47,741 bases of DNA. Source: Anabaena sp. 4-3. GTDB lineage: Bacteria; Cyanobacteriota; Cyanobacteriia; Cyanobacteriales; Nostocaceae. Positions within the stretch are counted from its first letter, which is position 1, and each line of letters begins with the position of its first letter. A program made the position numbers and the translations under genes. The notes beneath the pieces are model-generated. The model searched no databases. It was not told the origin of the DNA and worked only from the letters and a program-made list of their open reading frames with translations. The DNA is taken from the NCBI RefSeq assembly GCF_001597745.1, contig NZ_LUHJ01000066.1, positions 43,875 to 91,615 of the forward strand, given 5' to 3'. This document shows, piece by piece, positions 15,209 to 24,783 of the stretch.

Positions 15209-15682
15209 TCAAAATATCTCAAACAGGGCATCGTCTAATTCATAACCCAGTATCTGCGCCATTGACTTCAGTCGGGCTTGCCAGGGGATGTTCTGCTGTT
15301 TTAACCACTCACTCAAAATAAAAATCTTGTGCATCAAAAAGATTTCTAAAGCTTCGGGATTATACTGAATCCCCTCTTTAACACTAAATTGATGGGGTAC
15401 TAGCATAGCGGTGTAACGAGCCAGTTCCCCGGCTTTCCAGTCTAGTAAAAAGGGAAACCAGGGATATTTGGCATCCAACCGTACAAACCACAGTCGTAAC
15501 TCAGGAATTTCTGACAATTCGCGAGGATCACCTGGTTCTAGGGCATAGTCGATATTAAACTGTAACTGCTGTTCTTGGGTAGCGATCGCCCCCTCTTGTA
15601 GCAGTCGATGAATTACTGTATTGACTGGTGATAAGTCCAGGCTATTAACAGATTCGGAATTGAGTGCGATGGTAATTGTCAT
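15209..15682 (-). CDS. CRR6-like NDH-1 assembly factor
   Basis: This 157-residue protein resembles cyanobacterial homologues of plant CHLORORESPIRATORY REDUCTION 6 (DUF1817). They help mature the NdhI subunit of the photosynthetic NDH-1 complex. Family features are the start MTITIALNSESVNSLDLSPVNTVI, the central PELRLWFVRLDAKYPWFPFLLDW, the stretch YTAMLVPHQFS, and the C-terminal FLMHKIFILSEWLKQQNIPWQARLKSMAQILGYELDD. No signal peptide, so probably cytoplasmic. It stands alone. I am fairly sure of the family; the role is taken from the plant and Synechocystis proteins. Confidence 0.82.
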   Translation of the reverse strand: MTITIALNSESVNSLDLSPVNTVIHRLLQEGAIATQEQQLQFNIDYALEPGDPRELSEIPELRLWFVRLDAKYPWFPFLLDWKAGELARYTAMLVPHQFSVKEGIQYNPEALEIFLMHKIFILSEWLKQQNIPWQARLKSMAQILGYELDDALFEIF

Positions 15683-15775
15683 AAACTCAACAGCTACTTT
15701 TTCTATGCACAGTAGTATGCTTGAGAATCCACAGTACCAGTTTTGTGAAATTGTCGCTATATTTACGGCTGAATT

Positions 15776-15907
15776 CCAGGTTTAGAAGCACCTGACGCAA
15801 GATTACGCCTCAAGTCTCAAAACATTGAACAATTAGGAGTTAAAAGTAATTTAACACTCATTGCCCGTACAGTCGTCAATGCTGGTTGGCTTTGCGATAA
15901 TAAGTAA
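15776..15907 (+). pseudogene. Possible coding remnant without start
   Basis: An open stretch of 43 codons reads PGLEAPDARLRLKSQNIEQL and ends GWLCDNK then TAA. It is bounded upstream by an in-frame TGA and has no ATG. Its composition is protein-like (no repeats, mixed polarity), unlike the surrounding spacer. I do not recognise the family. It may be the 3' remnant of a lost gene just before the 66-residue ORF. Confidence 0.25.
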
Positions 15908-15939
15908 TCTCATCATTAATAGTGTATGGCTGCTGAATA

Positions 15940-16140
15940 ATGACAGATAACCAAGTCAAAATACACCTGCTTGTTGGTATTCAGGGTTTGACATTATTGG
16001 TTTTCCAAGCAGACGACTGTTGGCAATTCCGCGTCTTAACGGTAGGTGGTGCTGTCTTTGGACAGCGAAAACTCTATTACACTCTCCACGCGGCTGAAAA
16101 AGCCGGGCGGGAATTGATTAGTCAGGATTTTGAGGAATAG
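15940..16140 (+). CDS. Small conserved-looking protein, unknown function
   Basis: The 66-residue product MTDNQVKIHLLVGIQGLTLL continues FQADDCWQFRVLTVGGAVFGQRKLYYTLHAAEKAGRELISQDFEE. It reads as a compact alpha/beta domain without signal or membrane segment. I have the impression of a cyanobacterial hypothetical family but cannot name it. It follows the coding remnant by 32 bases and is followed directly by a GGGGATT tandem array. Confidence 0.55.
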   Translation: MTDNQVKIHLLVGIQGLTLLVFQADDCWQFRVLTVGGAVFGQRKLYYTLHAAEKAGRELISQDFEE

Positions 16141-16195
16141 GTGAGGGATTGGGGATTGGGGACTGGGGATTGGGGATTGGGGATTGGGATAGAGA
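16141..16195. repeat. GGGGATT tandem repeat
   Basis: GGGGATT/GGGGACT units follow the stop codon of the 66-residue ORF directly. No further gene lies between this array and the end of the tetR-like gene at 16280. Confidence 0.9.
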
Positions 16196-16279
16196 GGAGA
16201 CTTAATTTATTTCATCCATGTATATACATAATATTCTACATAAAAATAAGTTTTTTGATTTTTCCATATATATACAGAA

Positions 16280-17140
16280 CTAACTTTCTGCGTCCTGATG
16301 GGATAGAAAGCCTTGACGAGCAAAGATTTCAATGGCTTCCGAACGAGTTAAATTATGTTTGGCTGCTAATTGGGCTAAATTTTCCCAGGCTGTGTCTGTT
16401 AATCTCATAGACCTTAACTGCTTGGGTTCATTAGCATAGTCAGTCTGGAACTTACCGGAAGATGTACGTTTGCGTCGGGATGATTTGCTGCTATTACTAG
16501 AATACTGTTGATTAGATGTATCTGTGGCCAGATTAATAGTCATTAAGTTGACTAGCTGATCAATCAGGCGATCGCGCTCCATTGGAATGATATCCTCACC
16601 ATGCAGCATACTTTGAATAATCGTGAAGTGAATTAATGTCCCAATAAAAATACGTGCTGCTACTTGCGGGTCGGGTAATTGCAATTCTGGATGTTCTGTA
16701 AAATATTCACTTACCAGTTCTAACCCAGGCTTATCTATATTACTGACGAAAATTCGCGCTAAGGAAGGAAACCTTCCAGACTCCCCAATAATTAGCCTCA
16801 CCAAGCTTAACAACTCTTGTTCTTGATGCACTTGATCCAAAATATGGTGTGCTAGCCGGCGCAAAACTATCTGTGGTTCCCCTTGCAAAAATTCGGGATT
16901 CTGCACTGCTAGATATTTCTCTTTTGCTAGGCGTTCAATTAAAACGGTAAACAATCCCTCTTTATCTTGAAAGTAGCTGTAGACGGTTGTTTTAGAAACA
17001 CCTGCGGCTGCTGTGACTTTATCCATTGTCGTCGCCGCATAGCCATGCTGTAAAAATTCTTGCATTGCACCTGCAATAATTGCGTCTACCTTTTCGGCTG
17101 ATAGCATTCTGTCTTCTGTCTGTATCTTCTTGTTTCTCAT
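16280..17140 (-). CDS. TetR/AcrR-type repressor with C-terminal ribbon-helix-helix-like tail
   Basis: The 286-residue protein has a TetR N-terminal DNA-binding domain (IIAGAMQEFLQHGYAATTMD followed by KVTAAAGVSKTTVYSYFQDKEGLF, about residues 20-65) and a helical ligand domain to about residue 205. Unusually, a Ser-rich linker (YSSNSSKSSRRKR) then leads to a segment at about 240-276 (MRLTDTAWENLAQLAAKHNL, TRSEAIEIFARQG) that reads like a ribbon-helix-helix or CopG motif. TetR proteins are usually 190-220 residues, so this tail is an addition. It is divergent from the devBCA-type export operon, and a 24-bp palindrome lies between them, so it probably represses that operon. Met12 is an alternative start. 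Confidence 0.85.
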   Translation of the reverse strand: MRNKKIQTEDRMLSAEKVDAIIAGAMQEFLQHGYAATTMDKVTAAAGVSKTTVYSYFQDKEGLFTVLIERLAKEKYLAVQNPEFLQGEPQIVLRRLAHHILDQVHQEQELLSLVRLIIGESGRFPSLARIFVSNIDKPGLELVSEYFTEHPELQLPDPQVAARIFIGTLIHFTIIQSMLHGEDIIPMERDRLIDQLVNLMTINLATDTSNQQYSSNSSKSSRRKRTSSGKFQTDYANEPKQLRSMRLTDTAWENLAQLAAKHNLTRSEAIEIFARQGFLSHQDAES

Positions 17141-17210
17141 GTTAATTTTTTGCCTAGATAAACCACATTAGACGGAAATCGCGTCTTTAATTTAATTTTC
17201 CAGAAGACTC

Positions 17211-17240
17211 TTGACATTATTGTAATGAACGGTTTAGTTT
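17211..17240 (+). promoter_or_regulatory. Predicted promoter of the devBCA-type operon
   Basis: TTGACA at 17211-17216 and TAGTTT at 17235-17240 are separated by 18 bases. The palindromic operator begins 10 bases downstream, about at the expected start of transcription. The assignment is by pattern only. Confidence 0.45.
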
Positions 17241-17250
17241 AGTACCAGAG

Positions 17251-17274
17251 TAAATAAACTAATTAGTTTATTTA
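17251..17274. promoter_or_regulatory. 24-bp perfect palindrome, likely TetR operator
   Basis: Two 12-base arms (TAAATAAACTAA and its complement) with no spacer. It lies between the tetR-like gene and the start of devB, overlapping the likely transcription start. Size and symmetry fit a TetR-family operator. Confidence 0.65.
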
Positions 17275-17298
17275 GCATTCTAAGCAAAAGGGGGGCTG

Positions 17299-18943
17299 AT
17301 GATGCGCGATGTAGCAGATAAAGGTTCTGTCTTCTTTAAGCCTAGTTATCGAAAATTTGGGTTGAAAACCCCGTCGTTCTACGACGGCTTTCTGGTATAC
17401 TAGCAGTAGGTTGTAGACCGTGAGAACGATGAGGAAACAGGTAAAACGTCCTACTCCGTGATCTCAAAATGCCTAACAGTCAATGGTGTAAAAATAAGTC
17501 CAAACTGTAAGGTCGAAAAGCAATTAAATAGGGTAGGGCATACCCAAATTTACGCTTGGGGAGTAGTCCTTAAGTGGGGTATATCGAGAGATATGTTTCG
17601 GACTAGACATGAAACTGTAAGACCAAAATCAACATCGTTGGTGGAGGCAGGATTCAGCCCAAGAATCTCCGCACTTTTAGGGCGGAGAGTGTCAACGCCC
17701 GATACTAATATTGGCAGCAATGACAAGTTTAGCGATCGCCAGCTTCAAGGTTTGGGAATTGAGGCAAACTACAGCGCAGTCTGCTGATATCACCCCAGTC
17801 AGCATACCGCAAGTGACGACGGTGACAGCATTGGGAAGACTAGAACCCAAAGGAACGGTAATCAATCTATCTGCACCTTCATCGAGTCAGGGGAGTCGAG
17901 TAGAGCAATTGTTGCTAAAAGAAGGGGACAGGGTAAAAGCTGGACAGGTAATCGCAATTTTAGATAATCGCGATCGCCTAGAAGCAGCTTACCAAGAAGC
18001 CCTAGAAGCTGTAAAAGTTGCCCAGATCAACCTAGAAAAAGTGCAAGCTGGCGCAAAATCTGGGGAAATAGCCGCCCAAGAAGCCGAAATTGCTCGCTTA
18101 CAAGCCCAAACATTAGGTAATCAAAGAGAGCAACAGCAAACAGTCGCTAGGTTAGAAGCACAATGGCAAGGTGAAACAGCCGCCCAACAAGCCACAATTA
18201 ACAGATTAGCAGCACAACTGAAAAACGCTCAAATTGAATTTCAACGCTATCAACAACTTTACACTGACGGGGCAATTTCTCAGTCTGCTTTCGACAGCAA
18301 AAGATTGAGTGTAGATACCATTACCCAGCAGTTAGACGAAGCTAAGGCAAACTTATAACGCATTGATAGCACTGGAAGCAAGCAAATTAGCGAAGCCAAA
18401 ACAGCCTTAGCTAGAATTAACGCCACTGGTGTCAAACAAGTGAGTGCAGCCACCGCCACCTTAGATAAAATAGCGGAAGTGCGTCCTGTAGATATAGCCG
18501 CCGCCAAAGCAGAAGTTAGGCGTACCATAGCCGCAGCCAAACAAGCCAAAGCCAATTTAGCGCAAACTTATGTCAAAGCTCCCCAAGATGGTGTAATATT
18601 TGACATTCATACTCGTGCAGGTGAAGTAGTATCTAACAACGGCATCGTCGAAATTGGGCAAACTCACCAAATGTATGCAGTCGTGGAAGTTTACCAAAGC
18701 GATGTTAACAAAATCCGTCCAGGTCAACAGGTGCAAATATCAAGTAATTCACTCCCTGGACAACTACAAGGAACAGTAGATTGGATTGGCTGGAAAGTAC
18801 AACGACAGAACATTATTAACACTGACCCTAGTGAAAATATTGATGCCAGAGTTGTAGAAGTTCACGTACAACTAGATGAAATTTCTAGCCAAAAAGCTGC
18901 CAAGTTTACTAATTTGCAAGTCAAGGCGGTGATTCAACTATGA
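17299..18943 (+). pseudogene. devB-like membrane-fusion protein gene, split by a mobile element and a nonsense codon
   Basis: DevB/HlyD-type periplasmic adaptors link DevC/DevA ABC exporters to TolC; in Anabaena such systems export heterocyst glycolipids, though paralogues vary. Here the 5' part (ATG 17299, after AAGGGGGG) encodes 17 codons, MMRDVADKGSVFFKPSY, and is then cut by the element at 17350-17695. The frame resumes at 17696 (RPILILAAMTSLAIASF), and fusion across the element restores a continuous TM segment. The periplasmic part (biotinyl-lipoyl-like SRVEQLLLKEGDRVKAGQVI, then a long coiled coil) is broken again by an in-frame TAA at 18356-18358 (EAKANL*RIDSTG), consistent with a one-base change such as CAA to TAA. 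It then continues in frame to 18943. The stop overlaps the devC start (ATGA). Confidence 0.88.
17350..17695 (+). mobile_element. Non-autonomous IS200/IS605-type element, copy 1
   Basis: This 346-bp element is flanked on the left by TTAT (17346-17349) and ends TCAA. The left end has a hairpin (CCGTCGT TCT ACGACGG) after GGGTTGAAAA. The right end has a hairpin (CTCCGC ... GCGGAG) followed by AGTGTCAA. No target duplication, no intact transposase. It is the same as copies at 32823 and 38147. A 79-codon frame conserved in all copies (MISKCLTVNG...) ends VEAGFSPRISALLGRRVS and may be a residue of tnpB. This copy is inserted in devB in the sense orientation. Confidence 0.8.
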
Positions 18944-20176
18944 TGGGATTAGTTCAAGAACTACAACGGCGCACCCCTTTAGGATGGTTGCAACTCAGCC
19001 ATCAAAAAAGTCGCTTGCTAGTAGCTTTAGCAGGTATCGCCTTTGCTGATGTGTTAATTTTCATGCAGTTAGGTTTTCAAAACGCCTTGTATGACAGTAA
19101 CACCCGCCTCAACCGTGCTTTTCTGGGAGATATCATTTTAATTAGTCCCCAAAGCCGGAATATGCAAAATTTGGCTACATTCTCCCGGCGAAGACTGCTA
19201 CAAGCGTCTGATGTACCGGGTGTAAAATCAGCCACACCCTTGTATGTTGGTTTAATTACTTGGAAAAATCCCCAAACTCGCCGCAAGACTACAGTACAAG
19301 CCATAGGATTTAATCCTGAGCAACCAGCACTGAACATTGCAGGGGTGAACAGTCAGCTAGATAAAATTAAACTACCAGAAACATTTCTATTTGATCGTGG
19401 TGCTAGGGGAGAATATCAACAAGTTTTTCAGCAAATCGATGCGGGTCAAGTTGTCACTACCGAAGTTGATAGACGTACTATTACCATTGGTGGCTTATGT
19501 GAAGTACCCCAACTAAGCTGACGCTATAGTTGCGGCTTCGCGTCTCATTCGCCATTGCCTCCTTGCACAAGTACAGATTGGTCTTACACAGCGTTTCTGG
19601 TATTGCTACCTTTATCTTCTCCAGGAAGAACCCGCGCCGCCATCCCACTTCCTGGGACAGTTTGATTGCTTTTGGTCTTACTCGCCTTGGATTTACGACA
19701 ATGGTCAACCAGCTAGGTTTTCAGATTCCCCGATCTACCGATTTATCTGCGGCAAGGTTCGTACACCTACTTTGAAGTTAGCCTGTCTGTTCAATACGGT
19801 CGGGTGGGTTGTCAACCATGTATATTATACCGTAGATTTGACTGTGGGTGTGATTATTGTCTATCAAGTTTTATCAACAGATGTGAATGCCCATATCCGA
19901 GAATACGCCACATTTAAAGCAATGGGTTATCGTAATTCTTACCTGTTAGGAGTGATTTTTGAAGAAGCAATTATTTTAGCAGTTTTGGGTTTTATCCCTG
20001 GTTTTATTGTACCCTTGGGACTTTATCAGTTAGCCGCAAACGCGACAAATTTACCGATATACATGACCACCGCTAGAGCCATCATGGTTTTATCGCTGAC
20101 TATAATTATGTGTACAATTTCGGGAGCGATCGCCACTCAGAAATTACAAGCGGCTGACCCGGCGGATATGTTTTGA
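18940..20176 (+). pseudogene. devC-like ABC permease gene with a foreign middle segment
   Basis: DevC is the FtsX/MacB-type permease of the exporter. The 5' part (18940-19500) encodes a normal N-terminus: the first membrane helix, then SRNMQNLATFSRRRLLQASD and the periplasmic domain up to VVTTEVDRRTITIGGL. Sequence similarity to DevC then stops, and a stop codon follows at 19519-19521. The C-terminal part resumes at about 19850 (VGVIIVYQVLSTDVNAHIRE to QAADPADMF). The intervening 340 bases or so replace roughly 100 expected residues. An open frame from 19517 runs through this foreign segment into the devC C-terminus. No functional permease can be made from this gene. Confidence 0.8.
19505..19848. 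other. Unidentified DNA replacing the centre of devC
   Basis: The segment has no devC similarity that I can see. In the frame of the devC 3' part it is open from 19517 (ADAIVAASRLIRHCLLAQVQ, later SYSPWIYDNGQPARFSDSPI). It lacks obvious terminal repeats. It could be an insertion-deletion remnant of a mobile element or a rearrangement junction. Boundaries are approximate. Confidence 0.5.
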
Positions 20177-20200
20177 ACAATTCAAAATTCAAAATTCACA

Positions 20201-20920
20201 ATGTACAACTTTTATAATTCTGAGCCTGTGATTGCTATTGAAAATTTAGACCATTATTTTGGTACTGGTCAACTGAAAAAGCAGGTTTTATTTAATATTA
20301 ACCTGGAAATTAACGCCGGGGAAATTGTGATTATGACAGGGCCTTCGGGTTCTGGGAAAACAACCCTGTTGACTTTAGTCGGGGGTTTGCGTTCTGTGCA
20401 GTCTGGTAGTTTGCGCGTATTAGGTAAAGAACTCTGTGGTGCTAGTAGTGAACAGCTAACTCAAGCACGACGTAATCACGGTTATATTTTTCAGGCGCAT
20501 AATTTACATGGCAGTTTAACAGCATTGCAAAATGTGCGGATGGGTTTAGAAGTGCAACCAAACATTTCACCGCAGGAAATGTTGACTCGTGCAGCAGAAA
20601 TGTTGACAGCAGTGGGGTTAGGAAATCGTTTAGATTACTATCCAGATAACTTATCAGGTGGACAAAAACAACGGGTAGCGATCGCCCGTGCTTTGGTTAG
20701 TCAGCCTAAAATAGTTTTAGCCGATGAACCCACCGCCGCACTAGATAAACAATCGGGGCGTGATGTGGTGAAATTAATGCAGAAGCTAGCTAAGGAACAA
20801 GGTTGTACAATTTTGCTTGTTACTCATGATAACCGGATTTTAGATATTGCTGACCGGATTATTTACATGGAAGATGGTCATTTAATTAAGAATGGTGTCG
20901 GTGTTGCGGTTGTTGATTAA
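20201..20920 (+). CDS. DevA-type ABC transporter ATPase (LolD/MacB class)
   Basis: This 239-residue ATPase is intact: Walker A GPSGSGKTT, Q-loop FQAHNL, signature LSGGQKQRVAIARAL, Walker B IVLADEPTAALD, switch His in VTHDNRI. The N-terminal sequence VIAIENLDHYFGTGQLKKQVLF resembles the DevA subfamily of cyanobacterial exporters. It starts 25 bases after the devC remnant and would be the third gene of the operon. With both partner genes broken it has no cognate permease in the window. Retention of all motifs suggests the loss is recent or that it serves another DevBC pair. Confidence 0.9.
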   Translation: MYNFYNSEPVIAIENLDHYFGTGQLKKQVLFNINLEINAGEIVIMTGPSGSGKTTLLTLVGGLRSVQSGSLRVLGKELCGASSEQLTQARRNHGYIFQAHNLHGSLTALQNVRMGLEVQPNISPQEMLTRAAEMLTAVGLGNRLDYYPDNLSGGQKQRVAIARALVSQPKIVLADEPTAALDKQSGRDVVKLMQKLAKEQGCTILLVTHDNRILDIADRIIYMEDGHLIKNGVGVAVVD

Positions 20921-21054
20921 TTAGCTTTTGTTTGATTTAATTTTTAAACGCAGAGGAGAGGCGGCGCGTTGGGCGGCTGTGCCGACTTGTAGCGACTGCC
21001 GTCGCGCGGAGGTAAACGCTCCAGGAGCGCGGAGGTGCAAGGTAGCAGAATGTT
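20921..21054. repeat. Small dispersed repeats (GGAGGTAAACGC / GACTGCCGTCGCGC type)
   Basis: Units such as GGCGGCGCGTTGGGCGG, GCCGACTTGTAGCGACTGCC and GCGCGGAGGTAAACGC recur in related form at 27598-27671 and 33868-33930. They fill the space between the convergent devA and UPF0182 genes and are GC-rich and hairpin-prone. Confidence 0.65.
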
Positions 21055-24000
21055 TTAATCGGGTGGTGTGGTTTCTTCAAAAGGTCGAATAATTGCGGGT
21101 GCTGGTGTTACTTCTGGTTGGAAGATGGCTTGTAAGGCTTGTTCTAGGGTTTGTGTCATCACAATCCGGTTTTCGTAGGCTACTACTACTCGGACTAAGG
21201 TTGGTAGACTGTTTTGGGTGGCTTCTAGGTAAATTGGTTCAACATACAGCAGAGATTGTTCTATGGGAATAATTAATAAATTCCCTTGAATTGCTCTGGA
21301 ACCTTGACGATTCCACAATGATATTTGTTGTGAAATTACTGGGTCTTGGTTGATTCTGGCTTCGATTTGTTCTGGCCCGTATACTAGGCGTTCTTTGGGG
21401 AAGACATACAGTAATAATTTACCGTAGTTTTCACCATCGGAACGGGCGGCTAACCAGGCGACTAAATTAGTCCGTTGTTTGGGTGTGTAGGGTAAAAGTA
21501 GGATAAATTCTTCAAAGGGGACAGTCGGTAGGCTGGTAATTAAATAATAAGGCTTGAGCAAACGAGATTCACTGCCATAAATTTCTTTGGGGATTTGCCA
21601 CAGGTCTTCCCGGTTGTAAAATACCAGGGGATCTGTCATGTGGTAAATCATCAACCGTTCTGATTGAATTGAGAAGTAGTCTACCGGATAGCGGATATGG
21701 CGGCGCAGAGTCACCGGCATTTGACTCAGGGGTTGGAAAACGTCAGGAAATATGGCTGACCAAGTGGCAATGATCGGATCTCTAGGGTCAGCGATGTAAA
21801 ATTTTACTGTGCCGTTGTAAGCATCAATCACGATTTTGACTGAGTTACGGATGTAATTAATGCCTTCTTTACCTGGGTCGGAGTAGGGATAGCGATCGCT
21901 AGTCGTGTAAGCGTCTACAATCCAGTATAAATAGTTATCTTTACCGGGAAATTCTGGACTGGCTTCAGCACTGACTAAATAGGGGTCACTGTCAAATTTT
22001 AAAAAAGGTGCGATCGCCTGAATTCTTTGCTTGACATTGCGGCGGAATAATACTTTAGTATCTGGTAAAAAGTCCCTTGTAAATAACATTTGCCAATCTT
22101 TTAAATATGTGGCAAATAACAACCGTCGCCACGGCGCACCAATCCGCACACCACCCAAACCATCGTAGGTGTTATAAGCGTTATCGCTACCACTGGGATA
22201 ATCTAATTCTCTGACTCTTGTGCCAGTCATTACATAAGTATTAGTAATTTCACCGTAATAAATCCGGGGTTGCCCAATGGGTATGCTATCTCGAATGGCT
22301 TCATTAGCAGTGTTCAGAGGATTGTCATCACTACCAGCAATATCTTTAACGAAATATTCTGGTAATCCTCCCGGCCCGACTGTATTCACGGGACTCATAG
22401 TAAACCCGTAGCCGTGAGTATAAATTAAATGTTGGTTGACCCATGTCTGAGCCTGTTGGGGTACTGCACTGTAGTCTAGTTCCCTGGCGGCAATTAGTAC
22501 CTGTCGCCTTTCTGTGGCTTCGTTGATCTCTTGGTCTGGGATGGGTAAGGAACGGGGGGCGGCTGGTCGGCGTGCTTTGACTTCCGTTTCTATGGTGTAG
22601 CGGTCAATATCGGCATCGGGGAAGCGATAATATGGTCTGAATTGTTGTAGTTGGCGGTTGGTTTCTAAGAGGGGTCGCTGATCCCAAAGACGAATATTAC
22701 GAATTGTCAGGTCATTTTCTCTAATATCAGCTTCCGTGAGTGTACCTTGGGGATTAAAAGCTTCGGCGTTGATGGCTTCTAAATCAAATGCTTGTCTAGT
22801 TAGGGCAATTGTGCGCTGAATGTATAGTTGTTCCCGTTGTAATTCGTTGGGCTGGACAATTAAAGATTGCACTACGGCAGGTACGACATGACCAGCTACC
22901 ACCACCAAAGATAAATATAAACCTAATCCGTAAATGACAAAGCGGCGATATCTAGATCCAGGTCGCCAAAAGATGGTTCGCCAAATTAAATAAGTGGCGA
23001 TCGCCAATGCCAAAACACACAAGGCATTGTAAGCTGGTAACTGAGCATGAACATCTGTATAGCTAGCTCCATAACTCACCCCACGGGCAGAATAAACCAG
23101 TTCGTAGCGACTCAGCCAATAACTGAAGGATATCAACAGCATTAATAAGCCACCCATCGCGTATAAATGACGCTGCTGTTGCGATGTCAAACCGGGGAAA
23201 ATTCCCTGACTGAGACTGTCGGCGGATAACAGATAGGTGAGGGCGACGGCGGCAAAGCCATACAAAAACATCCCCATCAGCCACAGTTCGAGTAATTCCC
23301 AGAAGGGGAGAGAAAATACATAAAAGCTGATATCGAGTCCAAATAAAGGCTCAGTGCTGTTGAAGGGTGTGGGGTGGAAGTATTGCAGCACTTTAGCCCA
23401 GTTCTGGAACATAATCGTACCGAATACTAGGCTGAGGATGATCGCGATCGCTGGCAATACAAATTGAGCATAAAATAAAATGGCGATCGCTGCCCCGATA
23501 ACCAAGCCCAGATAAGACAATTGATAAATAATTTGTTCTCCCACCTGCCAAATTGTCTCTAGACGGAATGGGGCGAGAATAGGGAGATTATTCTTATTCA
23601 GGGCTGGATACCAATAAGAAAGGGCAATATGACCGTAGTGAGCCAGCAATAACCCTACTAACAAACTTAATACTAAAACTAAAGGTAGTAACAACCGCAG
23701 TCTTAGCGGTTTTAAGCGTTGCTCCTCTAGCTTGCGGGGTGGACGACGTGGAGTAGACTGAGGACTCAACAGTTTTTTAAGTTCGCTACTAAGTCCGCCT
23801 TCCTCCTGTTTAACTTCCTCAATTTTTAAGGAATGGGGATACTTGAGGCGGTGCGCCCAAGCCAAATTTCCCAGTAAATAAGTAGCAGTGATAGCGGTGG
23901 CGACTACCCATAAACCACCACGAGTCACCAGCCTGACTAAAAATACTGGTAAATAGCCGACTTCCTGAAACCAGAAAATTTCTGCACCTAAACGGGAACT

Positions 24001-24066
24001 CAAATCCCCAAACAGGAACAGCCCCAGGAATGCTATTGAGAGTCGTAAGAACCATTTCCAAATCAT
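21055..24066 (-). CDS. UPF0182-family large membrane protein
   Basis: This 1003-residue protein has about seven N-terminal transmembrane segments (residues about 1-400, e.g. [40 protein letters not shown]). A large soluble domain follows with [20 protein letters not shown], the most recognisable UPF0182 block. Later segments include [10 protein letters not shown] and GIRVGAPWRR-like [20 protein letters not shown]. The C-terminus is proline/threonine-rich. The family occurs in cyanobacteria and actinobacteria, usually without known function. It is convergent with devA, and no operon partner is seen. Confidence 0.9.
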   Translation of the reverse strand: MIWKWFLRLSIAFLGLFLFGDLSSRLGAEIFWFQEVGYLPVFLVRLVTRGGLWVVATAITATYLLGNLAWAHRLKYPHSLKIEEVKQEEGGLSSELKKLLSPQSTPRRPPRKLEEQRLKPLRLRLLLPLVLVLSLLVGLLLAHYGHIALSYWYPALNKNNLPILAPFRLETIWQVGEQIIYQLSYLGLVIGAAIAILFYAQFVLPAIAIILSLVFGTIMFQNWAKVLQYFHPTPFNSTEPLFGLDISFYVFSLPFWELLELWLMGMFLYGFAAVALTYLLSADSLSQGIFPGLTSQQQRHLYAMGGLLMLLISFSYWLSRYELVYSARGVSYGASYTDVHAQLPAYNALCVLALAIATYLIWRTIFWRPGSRYRRFVIYGLGLYLSLVVVAGHVVPAVVQSLIVQPNELQREQLYIQRTIALTRQAFDLEAINAEAFNPQGTLTEADIRENDLTIRNIRLWDQRPLLETNRQLQQFRPYYRFPDADIDRYTIETEVKARRPAAPRSLPIPDQEINEATERRQVLIAARELDYSAVPQQAQTWVNQHLIYTHGYGFTMSPVNTVGPGGLPEYFVKDIAGSDDNPLNTANEAIRDSIPIGQPRIYYGEITNTYVMTGTRVRELDYPSGSDNAYNTYDGLGGVRIGAPWRRLLFATYLKDWQMLFTRDFLPDTKVLFRRNVKQRIQAIAPFLKFDSDPYLVSAEASPEFPGKDNYLYWIVDAYTTSDRYPYSDPGKEGINYIRNSVKIVIDAYNGTVKFYIADPRDPIIATWSAIFPDVFQPLSQMPVTLRRHIRYPVDYFSIQSERLMIYHMTDPLVFYNREDLWQIPKEIYGSESRLLKPYYLITSLPTVPFEEFILLLPYTPKQRTNLVAWLAARSDGENYGKLLLYVFPKERLVYGPEQIEARINQDPVISQQISLWNRQGSRAIQGNLLIIPIEQSLLYVEPIYLEATQNSLPTLVRVVVAYENRIVMTQTLEQALQAIFQPEVTPAPAIIRPFEETTPPD

Positions 24067-24330
24067 GCTTTGGCGGCGAACCTAGTAGTCTCTTATATAT
24101 TATGAATTCATTTGGCAATCATTGGACGTAATCACATCAATCTGTAAATGATACAGGCTAGCAATTGCCAGTTATACTTTTATACCAATAGCGTGATTCT
24201 TGCATCTACCTAATGGTTAACAGCTTCTCACCCTCAAGGATTTGCCAAAACCATTTATCATTACCTCGCCCCATAGTTAACACAAGCGGGAATTTGCTGA
24301 TTTTTAATCTTAAATTTAAAGTTATAAATT
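24067..24330. other. Intergenic region between divergent genes
   Basis: These 264 bases separate the UPF0182 gene (-) and the cyclic-nucleotide-binding gene (+). I see no strong promoter or repeat. Short AT-rich runs near 24300-24330 precede the plus-strand ATG. Confidence 0.6.
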
Positions 24331-24771
24331 ATGCTCAGTAGTGTTGATCGATTATTATTTGTGCGGCGAGTCCCAATATTTCGGGAATTGCGGGACGATT
24401 TTATTGTGCGGTTGGCTTCAGTAATGCACGAGTTACATTTTTCAGCCAATCACACGATTTTTAGACAAGGGGAAGAAGGGCGATCGCTGTATATAGTTGT
24501 TTCAGGTAGGGTAAAAGTGCATATTGGCGATAAACAACTGGCAGTAGTAGACCAGGGTAAATACTTCGGTGAAATGGCAGTATTTGATACACAACCCCGG
24601 TCTGCTTCTGTCACAACTTTAGAACCCTGTGAATTTTTAGAACTAACTCAACAACAATTGTATGATGCGATTGAAGAAACTCCCGATATAGCAGTTAACA
24701 TCATTCGTGAGTTATCGCGTCTGATTCGCCAATTGAACGAAAATATCAACGTCACAGCTTCAAGTCGGTAA
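24331..24771 (+). CDS. Cyclic-nucleotide-binding domain protein (no effector domain)
   Basis: This 146-residue single-domain protein has the cNMP-binding beta-barrel: REGEEGRSLYIVVSGRVKVH-like FRQGEEGRSLYIVVSGRVKV, then the phosphate-binding cassette GEMAVFDTQPRSASV with the conserved Glu and Arg. After it lies a helix (FLELTQQQLYDAIEETPDIA) and an amphipathic end (IIRELSRLIRQLNENI). It lacks the C-terminal HTH of CRP/NtcA, so it is not a transcription factor. It may act as a regulatory subunit or cAMP/cGMP sensor. No partner gene is evident. Confidence 0.88.
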   Translation: MLSSVDRLLFVRRVPIFRELRDDFIVRLASVMHELHFSANHTIFRQGEEGRSLYIVVSGRVKVHIGDKQLAVVDQGKYFGEMAVFDTQPRSASVTTLEPCEFLELTQQQLYDAIEETPDIAVNIIRELSRLIRQLNENINVTASSR

Positions 24772-24783
24772 TATTCAAGATTT

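Noticed and set aside
17458-17787. 109-residue ORF starting MISKCLTVNG, also at 32931 and 38276
   Set aside because: It is part of the mobile element, identical in all three copies up to the right end and then running into different host sequence. It starts at a GTG with no ribosome site. At best a tnpB residue; not called as a gene.
24261-24449. 62-residue minus-strand ORF
   Set aside because: Antisense to the start of the cyclic-nucleotide-binding gene, Asn/Arg-rich, no ribosome site.
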